From assembly GCA_003550325.1 (NCBI GenBank), contig QKWP01000006.1, forward strand, positions 415,612-479,611: a stretch of 64,000 bases of DNA, written 5' to 3'. The notes beneath the pieces were generated by a model. That model did not search any database, was not told the DNA's origin, and saw only the letters and a program-made list of their open reading frames with translations. A program made the translations under genes and the position numbers. This stretch comes from Gigaspora rosea (lineage: Eukaryota; Glomeromycota; Glomeromycetes; Diversisporales; Gigasporaceae). Positions 1 through 11,620 of this stretch are shown here, one piece after another; position 1 is the stretch's first letter, and each line of letters begins with the position of its first letter.

Positions 1-379
1 TGGATCCTATTCAAATAAAAGAATAATGATTATATCCGAAATATTCATATTATAATGCATCAATCAAATAAAGTAATACTATATTGTTAATATAAAAAAT
101 GATTTATGCCATGCATGAAGTTGTACATTTTATTCTAACTTTCATATTTGTCAGGTGTCATTAGTGGCTAGTGTTATGCAAGTTTGGGTAATTTCATAGG
201 GTAGTATAATTTTGTTAACATAAAAATTTTAAATAGTATATAGTTAAGGGAGTGCCATTTATCACCCGATTTTTTGGTAGGTGGGGGGTAGAGCAAATAT
301 CAGGTCCTATATATAATATAATATATATAATATATACTAGTGCGACAGGTAGCGCATTCGCACCACCCATCTTATTTAC
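1..379. other. AT-rich flank, no gene
   Basis: No supportable gene. A short stretch from about 247 begins AGGGAGTGCCATTTATCACC and includes a G-run (GGTGGGGGG). It resembles the 151-bp TA-flanked element at 63355-63505, so it may be a decayed copy, but no clean right end or target duplication is visible. The rest is simple AT sequence, including a TATAATATA tract near 310-340. Confidence 0.4.
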
Positions 380-1505
380 TTATTCCAGTAATATGCTGCA
401 TGTAATTACGGGTTAAGCTATTGTGGTTTATATTGGTAATAATGAAAAGGTAATTAGTTTGTATTGAAGTTATTGTATTTCTATTATGAATTATTATAAA
501 AAATTTTGGTACAAACTTACCTTATAATGAAGTTATCATAATTCTATTGCAGATTACTATAATAAATTCTGTTACAAACATACCCAACAGACAATATATT
601 TTAAGGTTGAGATTGTATCAAAATTATTGTGGCTTCTATCTAGTGATACGGGCCGAACCCAAATGCTTGGGCCGAGCCAGCTGACAAAATTATTTGGGCT
701 GGTTGACCGGGCCGACCATATTATTAAAAAATTTTTAATTGACCCAAAATCACCAAACACGCCTATAATAAGATCTCCTACCTGCTAACGGTAATTTTGG
801 TGATTTTACTGAACAAATTATATACCTCAAAAAATTTTTGACGACCTTGCTCGCCATGCTGTGGGTTATATTGGTTGTCTGTCTACTATCCCGAAATTTT
901 CTGATATTATACTATCTTTGATTCTGACTTAATTCTGGCCGAATATATAATTAATTTCATCCTATTTTGACAACTTACCAAAAGTTCTAGCAACTTATAT
1001 CAATTATCTTAGTAACTTATCATTCGGTAATTATTAGCAATTAAGTAAACTGCAGAACTAAGTCTTTAAAAATCATTTAACGGTCTGATGAGAAGTAAAA
1101 ATAATTAGCCAGCCAGAAAAACTTCTATTTAGCCATTGAACCAAGAAAGATTAATTTGGATTAGTTCATTGATGGCCAGTTTATTGACTATTGGTGACTT
1201 CTAGTTAAATTAAAGCAGATAAAAGATAAAAGGTTGAGAAATAGATTTGACTTAAAATCCTAACTTATCTTAGTCAACCTGCCTGGCTCGTGAAGGCGTG
1301 GGTAGACCCTTGGCCCACCCGTCTGCCCGGCCAATGGGCTGGGGTCAGTCCGTATCACTACTTCTATCGATAACTACTGCAAAAAAATCTTATGCAAAAC
1401 TTGCTCGTTATTCTACTTATTTCGATATGTAGTTAAAGTTAAATTAGTTTGTGTTGAAATTATTATAGTTTTATCATAAGTTATTGATATAAACATTAAT
1501 ATTCT
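380..1505. repeat. Left part of ~395-bp satellite, interrupted by a hAT-type MITE
   Basis: 380-640 and 1361-1505 together match the satellite monomers found at 7762-11620. Shared words include GCATGTAATTA, GAGATTGTATCAAAATTATT, CTTCTATCG and TAACTACTGCA. The two halves are separated only by the 720-bp insertion at 641-1360. They are more diverged than the monomers right of the LINE. The array therefore once ran continuously from about 380 to 11620. Confidence 0.75.
641..1360. mobile_element. Non-autonomous hAT-type DNA element (MITE), 720 bp
   Basis: Terminal inverted repeats start TAGTGATACGG at both ends (reverse complement on the right). The element is flanked by a perfect 8-bp duplication CTTCTATC (633-640 and 1361-1368), the hallmark length of hAT insertions. 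The empty site survives intact in neighbouring satellite monomers as CTTCTATCRTTAACTACTGC, which fixes both ends. No transposase frame is visible inside, so it is presumably mobilised in trans. Subterminal GGGCCGA/GGCCCG-rich blocks give it a higher GC content than its surroundings. Confidence 0.8.
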
Positions 1506-4500
1506 TACCCAGAAGATTTAGATTATGACGGTCCTCTAACGCTTAACCTGAGAACTTCTGAATCTTGCGGAGCCGTGCAAGCCGGGCATACGGTGAGCGC
1601 TGTAGAAGACATTGCACCAAATATCTCAGAACCCATATCATTATCTCCCTCTGAGATATTACTTCCTAACCCCAACAATTTAGTGCTAACTTATCCTGAT
1701 GACAAATTGCTACCAGATAATAATGCTAGTACTTCAAATACCATTTCAGCATGCCACACTGAAATACAACACTTGCATTATACACATTCTTTATTATCTA
1801 CACAACAATACAGCTCTATCTACCCTAAAGAACAAGAGATATATAATGAATATGAATTGTTACTAGACGATTCTGACAATTATTCTAGCTTACCTACTAA
1901 TAATATAGAAAGAACAAATATCAATTTTCATCCTAATCTACTCGAGATTTATGAACCATCAACATGCTACAACAAATTTTTATACTACCATAGATTACAA
2001 TCTTTACCTTCACCACAAACTGTTGGCTCCTTTTTAACCTATCTACAAGAAGAATATCCTATGTTTTATAAAAAACAATATATCAGAATCTCTTTTAAAG
2101 AAAGCAGAATTGATTATGTGTTTGAAGAAGCACATATATATTTATTACATGAACACCTCTTACCTAATCACTTTTTTGTACCTTTTGAAGATCTAAGTTT
2201 TTATGATGACGTTCCACTCAAATCAAATTATTCTTCTAACTCACATTCTAACAATAATAACAATTTCCAATTGCCAGCTTCTATTGATGACCTTTTTGAT
2301 CCTATACCTTCTCTTACCTCATCACCTTATAACAGTTCACCAACTACAAATGGCAACCCCTTAATATCTTCAAACTTTCAACCTACTCGTGACTTACATA
2401 TTAATATCGCTACCCACAATGTTAGAGGTTTTAACTCAGCTTCTAAGAGACAAATATGGCAAGATTATTGCATTAACCACGATATTTCTATTGCTTGTAT
2501 TACAGAAACCAAAATTTCACACAAAACCAAACTCTCATTTTGTAACAACAATTTGTATACATATTATTGGGCTAATGCTGATAGTTCAATAGAAGGTGCT
2601 GCTATTATGATCCGTAACTACCTTAAGCCTCACGTTCATAGCTGTCTTATGCACCCAGGAGGCGCAGTTGCACTCGACCTTTTCTTCAAAAGCAATATCA
2701 AGTTACGAGTTATTTCTGTTTATTTATCTTCAACTGATACTATTAAAAGAAATAATACTCAGAATACTGTTATTAACTGGATTTTACAAGCTCGACAACT
2801 AAATATTCATCCTATTATTCTTGGGGACTTTAATACACAAGACAATACTATAAGCTTTTCTTCTTCCAAATACAAACTTATCAACTTTCTACATCATACA
2901 AACATGTTTGATATAGGTGCCCATTTTAACAATACACATTATACTTGGTCAAACAATCTGGCTCATAGTAGAATTGACTATATATGGACAGATTCATTTA
3001 ATATACAATTTATTCTTTCATATGATCTTGATAATAGTCAAACTAGCACTCTTAGTGATCATTCTATTCTTTTTTCTTCCTGGACATTTCCTAATGCTTA
3101 TAGCAAACCCCCTCGTATGCATACTGGTGTTAGTCGAAGAATATTTAACTACAAATCTATGTCAACAGACCAGTGGACAGAATTTTCAGAGTGTATTACA
3201 CAGCTATTTTTGCAGCACAATATCCCTCTTTCGGTAAATACTCATGAAAATATTGATACTACTTGGCACAAAATTCAACACTCTATCCTACAAGCAGCAA
3301 TCCAATTAATTCCAAACAAAATATCTCGCAAACGCAGCTATAACCATAAATATACACCACACTGTACTGCTCTTTATACTGGACTCAAAAAACTTGGCCA
3401 ACTTATTAAAAAGATTAAAAATAACCCAAATTCTTATCTTCCACATATTAACTCACATATTCTTTCTATTAATTCCTACACTAAAGCCAATCTGGACCCT
3501 CTTTTATCACTCGATACTGCTAGTACTCAATCCTGGCTTCAACATGCCTATGAAGTCTGGAAACAAGTCTATCACGCATACCAGTTAGAATACTCTCTTC
3601 TTCTTCGACAACAAATTAATCATGCCTCTGAAAAACGTTGTGAAACCCTAACTTCCAAACCTAAACAAGCTATTAATAGCATTCTTGATCGGTACCAACC
3701 CCCTATACACTTCTCGAATATTAAACTTAATAACCAACTTGTCACAGAACCTAGCTTAATCAAACAGCATATCAAATCACATTACCATAATTGGACTGCT
3801 CACAGACCTATTAACCAATTTCTCTTTGACAATTTCTGGCATCAACATTATCAGCCTCTTTCTCATATCAATTCTGCCTGGTATACCTCTCTTACTGTCC
3901 CTATTACAGAAGAAGAAGTTCTTCAAACAATCTCTAAACTTCCAAATGGCAAAGCCTGTGGTCCTACAGGAATTAGCTATGAAATGATCAAACACCTCGG
4001 TTCTCATGGTATTACTACACTTACTGCTTTGTTTAACCGATGCCTTTCTGAAAACCGTATTCCTAAACTTTGGAAACATGGAAGAATTTTTCCTATTCCA
4101 AAAAATAACACTTTTGAGGGTAATCTAAATCTCACAAGACCTATTAGCCTTATTGAACACATTCGGAAACTTTATACAAAAATTCTTACTAATAGACTGA
4201 ACCAAGTTTTTTCAAAACATACTATACTATCTCCTTATAACTACGTTGCACTTCCAAACAATAGTACTTCTATTCCCATTCACATTCTAAACAATCTAAT
4301 TGAAGATGCAAATTGTAACCACAAAGAAATTTGGCTATTGTCTCAGGATATGAGCAAGGCTTATGATTCTGTCAACTTTACACTTTTTAAACATTCTCTC
4401 ACTCGCCTTAATTTACCATCTAGTATAATCAATATTCTTCTGGACTTACTAACTGACAGACAAAACCAAGTCATTACTAATCTTGGCCTTACTGCACCTT

Positions 4501-7500
4501 ATCAGGTTCAGAATGGTATAGATCAAGGCGAAACTATTACTCCTCTTCTTTGGAGAATTTATTATGATCCTTTAATTACTCATATTCATACAAATACACC
4601 TGGTTACTCAATCGGTACATCCTGGATGACTAACCTCAAAAATCAGACATTTGACAAAATCCAGACAAAATGCTCTGTCCTGGCCTATATGGATGATACT
4701 CTGTGGATTGCCTCTTCACAAACTGAACTTACTAGAATGATCTCTATTGCAGAATCTTTCTATACTATGGCTAATATTCAAGTTAATCCATCTAAATCCA
4801 TTCTATCAACTAATCTGAAAGTTAATAACTATACCCCTATTATTTTTAACAACCATGCTCTTCCACTATGGCCATCATATCAACCTTTCAAATTCCTTGG
4901 ATGCTGGTTTACACTTGACAACAAACAATCAAAGCAAACATGCCTATTAATAACAGAATCTTCTCAGCTTATCAATATTGCTAGAACTAAAAAAATTACT
5001 GATACACAAGCACGATATATCATTAATACTGTTATAATTCCTACTATGGAATATCGTATACAAAATATTGTCATTAACAGATCAGCTTGTAACAAGATTC
5101 TTTCGCACCATATAGGTCTAGTCAAGCACAAGGCCAAACTAAGTCGCACTATTCCTACTAGTACACTCCTTCATCCTCAACTTTATAATATTAAAAATAT
5201 TTGGGATATACAGCTCCAACACCATATCTCTAACTTTATTAAACGCTTAAATGACAACAACCTACTCGGTACTACAACTCATATTCGAATCCAGCAAATC
5301 CAAAATAACCTTTGGTCATCTACTAGCATCTTTTCGCATCCTAATCCTACTATAGATGGCCCTAACCGCTATACAACTAATTTCAAAATTATTCAACTTT
5401 TTAAACATCTGGGATGGACTATTAATTCTAATCCTAACTTTAATATTCCATTTACTATCAAAGAGGGAGCAATATCTCTTGAATCTATACTATCTTCGCA
5501 TTCTAAATATCCTACCTTCAAAAAACAAATTAGACATCATCATCTTCTATTTCTCGATCAACTCACCTCCTTTGACAACTCATGTTTGCTTGACTGGAAA
5601 CATATTTCACCCAGACTTAACAAAATTCCAAAAGGCAAAATTCCCTTGTGGTTTACCTTTTTGGAAGACCAAACAACAAGCCATGCATATGAACGTACTA
5701 TTTACCCACACTTCAATTTACCGCAAACTAACTACTACAGCTATACTACTGGACACTTCTCTAAATATACTAAACCTTGGCTCATTACTCTATTTGATAA
5801 TCAAATAGTTATTGGCAAGGCACGTCGCCAATCTAGTACTTCAGATTATACTCTTATCACACATTGGCAGTGCAATATTCAGCCACAATTTACACGATTA
5901 TACCCAACACCATCTATTATTACATTTCCATGCTCTAGCTGCTCTCTCAATTCCAACATTATTGCAAACAAATGTACTATTCTTATTCCAACAAGCCATG
6001 CCACCAAATTTTTTGGAAGACTTAATCCTGACAAATCTGTAAACCTAAATGCCAACTACCTTGACCTTATTTTTTCAACTGCAGCAAGAAATCCAACAAG
6101 TATTCCAATACTACCAAATCTTCTTATACCAATAGCACAAATACCTTCTTTCTTTCACTCTAGCCCTGCACTTGATACCTTGCAATCAATTTGCCATTAC
6201 AATAGTCATCTAACAGAATTAACATTTTATACTGATGGTTCTGTTATTGATCTGGGCAATTCTCAGTGTTCTATGGGTATTGGCTGGATACAATTGTATA
6301 ACCAGAACATTTTACATACTTTCCAATCACAAATCAAATTTTGGCCATGTTCCTTTAAAGCTGAGCTAGTAGCAGTTTTATCAGCTATTAGTACTGCTCC
6401 TAGAAACTGTTCTATACAAATCTTTACAGATTCCCAATCTGTAATATCCAAATACAGTAGCTTAATTCATACTATGCCTCTCTCCAAACCCTTTAATATA
6501 CCTTATTGGCCTATCTGGAATACTTTATTAAACTTTATTAGATCATACAATCTTAATATTACTTTTCATAAAGTTATTGCACACCAAGATGATGAATTCA
6601 ATAACAAAGCTGATCAACTAGCTCGCTGTCATCAAACTGCCCCATACCTTCTTTTTGATTCACAGAACATTTACAATCACAATTTTACTCTTTCTGTTGA
6701 TAATTTTTCTATTGAACTTCCTATCCGTCGCTGTGTTAGAACTATTTGCCATGCACATATACTTGCTCTCTGGTCCTCTCAAAATCGTTTTCAACAATGG
6801 CTACCAATATCACAATATATTAACTGGAATGCTACCTGGTTATATATTAATAATAACCAAAAAATTTCAAACTATTCACATAGTTTTTACTCTTCAACAC
6901 TCAAATCTTTTAGAATTAAAATACTTTTAGATGATCTCCCTGCTCCACATATTCTTCATCGAAGAAATCCATCTTACCCTAATACCTGTCACCTCTGCCA
7001 ACAAGCAAGTGAACCCTTACACTGGATTATTTGTCCTACCTCTGAACCTTTATTCCAACTTATAAAAGACTCCTTAGCTCATATACTAAGTCCTAACAAA
7101 CTTGAAATCACTAATTTAGCTGCTGAGAACCTATACACTCAAATTATGAACTTGAATAGCTTTCAAATTCATCAACTTCCCAACCAACCTTCTTTGCTTT
7201 CTACTTTATCTGGTTTGATACCTTTGGATATTATCTCTACTCTATATGAACTTACTACATCTTCTAAATCTGCCTGCTCTCTCACTATTTCACTCTTACT
7301 TCATATCAATCAGCAAATTTATACAAATATTTGGATCCCATACTGCATTTCTAGATCTCAAAATCAAGCATTATACTCCCAAGCTTCATCTTCTCTTTCT
7401 AGTACATTTTCTATATCCAACTCTTCAAAAAATATACAAGATAGTCATAATCACATCTTTGATATTTCACTACAAAAAATTGAAACTTGGTTATATAAAT

Positions 7501-7553
7501 GGATCAAATTCTCTACACCTTCATCAGATATTCTTACATATACACAAATCTAG
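1506..7553 (+). CDS. LINE polyprotein: APE endonuclease, reverse transcriptase, RNase H, CCHC
   Basis: One frame of about 2,015 codons encodes the machinery for target-primed reverse transcription. Counting residues from codon 1575: an N-terminal region rich in N/S/L (1-270); an APE endonuclease (about 275-500) with THNVRGF, ITETK, ILGDFNT, RIDYIW and SDHSIL; a reverse transcriptase (about 770-1140) with GKACGPTGIS, SQDMSKAYDS and the catalytic box YMDD at about 1038; an RNase H (about 1550-1685) with YTDGS, KAELVAV, FTDSQS and NNKADQLA, so the acidic residues are all present; and a C-terminal zinc motif CHLC-x7-H-x3-C at about 1805. LINEs usually have FADD, so YMDD is a mild oddity. No ATG occurs between the upstream stop at 1497 and 2061. 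Initiation must therefore be at 2061 (still upstream of the endonuclease), at a non-AUG codon, or in sequence lost by 5' truncation. I annotate the full open frame. Confidence 0.92.
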   Translation, partial: YPEDLDYDGPLTLNLRTSESCGAVQAGHTVSAVEDIAPNISEPISLSPSEILLPNPNNLVLTYPDDKLLPDNNASTSNTISACHTEIQHLHYTHSLLSTQQYSSIYPKEQEIYNEYELLLDDSDNYSSLPTNNIERTNINFHPNLLEIYEPSTCYNKFLYYHRLQSLPSPQTVGSFLTYLQEEYPMFYKKQYIRISFKESRIDYVFEEAHIYLLHEHLLPNHFFVPFEDLSFYDDVPLKSNYSSNSHSNNNNNFQLPASIDDLFDPIPSLTSSPYNSSPTTNGNPLISSNFQPTRDLHINIATHNVRGFNSASKRQIWQDYCINHDISIACITETKISHKTKLSFCNNNLYTYYWANADSSIEGAAIMIRNYLKPHVHSCLMHPGGAVALDLFFKSNIKLRVISVYLSSTDTIKRNNTQNTVINWILQARQLNIHPIILGDFNTQDNTISFSSSKYKLINFLHHTNMFDIGAHFNNTHYTWSNNLAHSRIDYIWTDSFNIQFILSYDLDNSQTSTLSDHSILFSSWTFPNAYSKPPRMHTGVSRRIFNYKSMSTDQWTEFSECITQLFLQHNIPLSVNTHENIDTTWHKIQHSILQAAIQLIPNKISRKRSYNHKYTPHCTALYTGLKKLGQLIKKIKNNPNSYLPHINSHILSINSYTKANLDPLLSLDTASTQSWLQHAYEVWKQVYHAYQLEYSLLLRQQINHASEKRCETLTSKPKQAINSILDRYQPPIHFSNIKLNNQLVTEPSLIKQHIKSHYHNWTAHRPINQFLFDNFWHQHYQPLSHINSAWYTSLTVPITEEEVLQTISKLPNGKACGPTGISYEMIKHLGSHGITTLTALFNRCLSENRIPKLWKHGRIFPIPKNNTFEGNLNLTRPISLIEHIRKLYTKILTNRLNQVFSKHTILSPYNYVALPNNSTSIPIHILNNLIEDANCNHKEIWLLSQDMSKAYDSVNFTLFKHSLTRLNLPSSIINILLDLLTDRQNQVITNLGLTAPYQVQNGIDQGETITPLLWRIYYDPLITHIHTNTPGYSIGTSWMTNLKNQTFDKIQTKCSVLAYMDDTLWIASSQTELTRMISIAESFYTMANIQVNPSKSILSTNLKVNNYTPIIFNNHALPLWPSYQPFKFLGCWFTLDNKQSKQTCLLITESSQLINIARTKKITDTQARYIINTVIIPTMEYRIQNIVINRSACNKILSHHIGLVKHKAKLSRTIPTSTLLHPQLYNIKNIWDIQLQHHISNFIKRLNDNNLLGTTTHIRIQQIQNNLWSSTSIFSHPNPTIDGPNRYTTNFKIIQLFKHLGWTINSNPNFNIPFTIKEGAISLESILSSHSKYPTFKKQIRHHHLLFLDQLTSFDNSCLLDWKHISPRLNKIPKGKIPLWFTFLEDQTTSHAYERTIYPHFNLPQTNYYSYTTGHFSKYTKPWLITLFDNQIVIGKARRQSSTSDYTLITHWQCNIQPQFTRLYPTPSIITFPCSSCSLNSNIIANKCTILIPTSHATKFFGRLNPDKSVNLNANYLDLIFSTAARNPTSIPILPNLLIPIAQIPSFFHSSPALDTLQSICHYNSHLTELTFYTDGSVIDLGNSQCSMGIGWIQLYNQNILHTFQSQIKFWPCSFKAELVAVLSAISTAPRNCSIQIFTDSQSVISKYSSLIHTMPLSKPFNIPYWPIWNTLLNFIRSYNLNITFHKVIAHQDDEFNNKADQLARCHQTAPYLLFDSQNIYNHNFTLSVDNFSIELPIRRCVRTICHAHILALWSSQNRFQQWLPISQYINWNATWLYINNNQKISNYSHSFYSSTLKSFRIKILLDDLPAPHILHRRNPSYPNTCHLCQQASEPLHWIICPTSEPLFQLIKDSLAHILSPNKLEITNLAAENLYTQIMNLNSFQIHQLPNQPSLLSTLSGLIPLDIISTLYELTTSSKSACSLTISLLLHINQQIYTNIWIPYCISRSQNQALYSQASSSLSSTFSISNSSKNIQDSHNHIFDISLQKIETWLYKWIKFSTPSSDILTYTQI

Positions 7554-7746
7554 GTGAGCCTTGGCCACTCTGGTAGGTTTAGGCCGCAGATAAGTATTTA
7601 GGTTTACTTAGATATATGTCTGAGTTTTTATTCTTAGCATTAGATTTAAAAAAATGAAATTTCTTTCAGTATTGTAAAAAGTTTCTATTAAATTTAATAA
7701 AGATAAAAGCAAGGTCTCACCTTTAACATTTAAAAAAAAAAAAAAA
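7554..7746 (+). other. LINE 3' UTR and poly-A tail
   Basis: Sequence between the TAG stop and the A-run at about 7730-7749. It begins with a conserved-looking GTGAGCCTTGGCCACTCTGG block. The A-tail directly abuts the right-hand target duplication. Confidence 0.8.
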
Positions 7747-7761
7747 AAACATTAATATTCT

Positions 7762-10700
7762 GCCAATATACATATGCGACTTACTAACACATATTATTAA
7801 TATTGTTCATAATTTTAATGTTACCATGTGTGCATAACGAACAGAAATCAATTATCACAGTATATTGTTAAATCGAGCCAATTTGTATTAAGCACATTGT
7901 TAGTCACTATAAAAAATTTTGTTACCAACCTTGCTCGTTATTCTGTAACATGCAGCATGTAATTATAGACTATGCTATTGTGGACTATATTGGTAGTAAG
8001 GTAATTAGTTTGTATTAAATTTATCGTAATTCTAACATAAATTACTATAATAAATTCTGTTACAAACTTACCCAATAAACAATACATTTTAAGGTTGAGA
8101 TTGTATCTAAATTATTGTAGCTTCTATCATTAACTACTGCACATGAAAAGTTTACTCGTTATTCTAATTATTCAATATGTGGTTAAAGATAAGTTAGTTA
8201 GCATTGAAAATTATGATAGTTTCTATCATGAGTTATTGTTATAAAATATTCCCATTCTAGTGATATACAGCATGCGACTTACTAACCGTGTTATTAATGT
8301 TATCTATATTTCAATCCAATTTTATATAATGCATGCACAACGAACATAAGTTGATCTTTTAAATTTTGAAAATGCAAACTGCATATGATGATCAAAAATT
8401 GATTTTTTTTTAAAAAAAATAAATAAATATAAATTGATTGATAACTGATTATTAATTCACAGTAAAACTTACCCAATAGACAATATATTTTAAGAATGAG
8501 ATTGTATCAAAATTATTGTAGCTTCTATCATTAACTACTGCACATGTAAAATTTGCTCATTATTCTAATTATTTACTATGTGGTTAAAGTTAAGTTAGTT
8601 CATATTGAAAATTATGATAGTTTCTATTATGAGTTATTGTTATAAACATTACCATTCTAGCGATAACGGCAAACGACTTACTAATGCATGTTATTAATGT
8701 TATCTATATTTCAATCCAATTTTAATGCTATAATGTATGCACAATGAACAGAAGTCGATCTTTTAAATTTCGAAAATGCGTACTGCAAAAATCGATTTTT
8801 TTAAAAAAAATAATAAATATAAATTGATTGATAACTGATTATTAATTCAAAGTAAAACTTACCTAATGGACAATACATTTTAAGATTGAGATTGTATCAA
8901 AATTATTGTAGCTTCTATCGTTAACTACTGCACATGAAAATTTGCTCATTATTCTAATTATTTAATATGTAAGTTAAGTTAGTTTGCATTTAAAATTATG
9001 ATAGTTTCTATCATGAGTTATTGTTATAAACATTACTATTCTAGTGATACATGGCATGACATACTAATGCGTGTTATTAACGTTATCTATATTCAATTCA
9101 ATTAATGCTATAATATATACACAACAAATAGAAGTCGTTCTTTTAAATTTCGAAAATGCTAACTGCATATAATGATCAAAAATTGATTTTTTTAAAAAAA
9201 AATAGATAAATATAAATTTACTGATAACTGATTATTAATTCACAGAATAACTTACCCAATAGAAATACATTTTAATATTGAGATTGTATCGAAATTATTG
9301 TAGCTTTTATTGTTAACTACTGCACATGCAAAATTTGCTCATTATTCAATTATTCAATATGTGGTTAAAGTTAATTAGTTCACATTGAAAATTATGATAG
9401 TTTCTATCATGAGTTATTGTTATAAACATTACCATTCTAGCGATACACGGCATGCAACTTACTATATTTCAATCCAATTTTAATGCTATTATGTATGCAC
9501 AACAAACAGAAGTCGATCTTTTAATTTCGAAAATGCGTACTGCATATAATAATTAAAAATCGATTTTTTTAAAAAAAATAATAAATATAAATTGATTGAT
9601 AACTGATTATTAATTCACAGTAAAACTTACCTGATAGACAATACATTTTAAGGTTGAGATTGTATCAAAATTATTGTAGCTTCTATCATTAACTACTGCA
9701 TATGAAACTTTGCTCATTATTCTAATTATTTAATATGTAGTTAAAGTTAAGTTAGTTTGCATTGAAAATTATGATAGTTTCTATCATGAGTTATTGTTAT
9801 AAACATTACTATTCTAGCAATACATGGCATGCGACATACTAATGTGTGTTATTAACATTATCTATATTTTAATCCAATTAATGCTATAATATATGCACAA
9901 CGAATAGAAGTTATTCTTTTAAATTTCGAAAATGCTAACTGCATATAATGATCAAAAATTGATTTTTTTTTAAAAAAAATAAATAAATATAAATTGACTG
10001 ATAACTGATTATTAATTCACAGTAAAACTTACCCAATAGACAATACATTTTAATGTTGAGATTGTATTGAAATTATTGTAGCTTCTATCGTTAACTACTG
10101 CACATGCAAAATTTGCTCGTTATTCAATTATTCAATATGTGGTTAAAGTTAAGTTAGTTCGCATTGAAAATTATGATAGTTTTTATTATGAGTTATTGTT
10201 ATAAACATTACCATTCTAGCGATACACAGCATGCAACTTACTAACACGTGTTATTAAGGTTATCTATATTTCAATCCAATTTTAATGCTATAATGTATGC
10301 ACTACGAACAGAAGTTGATCTTTTAAATTTTGAAAATGCAACCTCATATAATGATCAAAAATCGATTTTTTAAAAAAAATAAATAAATCTAAATTGATTG
10401 ATAACTGATTATTAATTCACAGTAAAACTTACCTGATAGACAATACATTTTAAGGTTGAGATTGTATCAAAATTATTGTAGCTTCTATCATTAACTACTG
10501 CATATGAAACTTTGCTCATTATTCTAATTATTTAATATGTAGTTAAAGTTAAGTTAGTTTGCATTGAAAATTATGATAGTTTCTATCATGAGTTATTGTT
10601 ATAAACATTACTATTCTAGCAATACATGGCATGCGACATACTAATGTGTGTTATTAACATTATCTATATTTTAATCCAATTAATGCTATAATATATGCAC

Positions 10701-11620
10701 AACGAATAGAAGTTATTCTTTTAAATTTCGAAAATGCTAACTGCATATAATGATCAAAAATTGATTTTTTTTTAAAAAAAATAAATAAATATAAATTGAC
10801 TGATAACTGATTATTAATTCACAGTAAAACTTACCCAATAGACAATACATTTTAATGTTGAGATTGTATTGAAATTATTGTAGCTTCTATCGTTAACTAC
10901 TGCACATGCAAAATTTGCTCGTTATTCAATTATTCAATATGTGGTTAAAGTTAAGTTAGTTCGCATTGAAAATTATGATAGTTTTTATTATGAGTTATTG
11001 TTATAAACATTACCATTCTAGCGATACACAGCATGCAACTTACTAACACGTGTTATTAAGGTTATCTATATTTCAATCCAATTTTAATGCTATAATGTAT
11101 GCACTACGAACAGAAGTTGATCTTTTAAATTTTGAAAATGCAACCTCATATAATGATCAAAAATCGATTTTTTAAAAAAAATAAATAAATCTAAATTGAT
11201 TGATAACTGATTATTAATTCACAGTAAAACTTACCGATAGACAATACATTTTAAGGTTGAGATTGTATCGAAATTATTGTAGCTTCTATCGTTAACTACT
11301 ACACATGCAAAATTTGCTTGTTATTCTAATTATTTAATATGTGGTTAAAGTTGTTAGTTCGCATTGAAAATTATGATAGTTTCTGAGTTATTGTTATAAA
11401 CATTACCATTCTAGCGATACATAGCATGCGACTTACTAACGCATATTATTTACGTTATCTATATTTCAATCCAATTTTAATGCTATAATGTATGCACAAC
11501 GAACAGAAGTCAGTCTTTTAAATTTCAAAAATGCAAACTGCATATGATGATCAAAAATCTTTTTTTTTTTAAAAAAATAAATAAATTGATTGATAACTAA
11601 TTATTAATTCACAGCAATAG
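7762..11620. repeat. ~395-bp tandem satellite array
   Basis: The landmark GAGATTGTAT recurs at 8098, 8498, 8888, 9280, 9656, 10058, 10458, 10860 and 11259, giving a monomer of 376-402 bp. Each monomer also contains ACTTACCYRATAGACAATAC, a TTTTTTAAAAAAA block and GATTGATAACTGATTATT. Two monomer types alternate, marked by GAAACTTTGCTC versus GCAAAATTTGCTC. No coding potential is seen. The array is the target into which the LINE and the hAT MITE inserted. Confidence 0.92.
9590..11193. repeat. Near-identical 802-bp dimer duplication in the satellite
   Basis: 9590-10391 is repeated almost exactly at 10392-11193 (for example CTGATAGACAATACATTTT at 9631 and 10433, an 802-bp shift). The two halves of each dimer differ from one another far more. 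The latest amplification step therefore copied a two-monomer higher-order unit, by unequal crossing-over or by assembly duplication. Confidence 0.85.

Larger units (their letters stand above)
1506..7746 (+). mobile_element. LINE retrotransposon, APE endonuclease / RT / RNase H type
   Basis: A 6.2-kb non-LTR element inserted in the satellite. It is flanked by a 14-15-bp target duplication AAACATTAATATTCT (1491-1505 and about 7747-7761) and ends in an ~18-nt poly-A run. The whole coding region is one open frame (next entry), followed by a ~190-bp 3' UTR from 7554. The perfect target duplication and unbroken frame point to a recent insertion. Because the frame is already open at the first base of the element, this copy may be 5'-truncated and missing an upstream ORF or leader. 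RNase H downstream of RT and a C-terminal CCHC place it near the I/Tad/R1 side of LINEs; the exact clade is not resolved. Confidence 0.93.

Noticed and set aside
1575-1577. GTG as the start codon of the LINE frame
   Set aside because: GTG is not a usual eukaryotic start; the frame is already open upstream to 1506 and the first ATG is at 2061.
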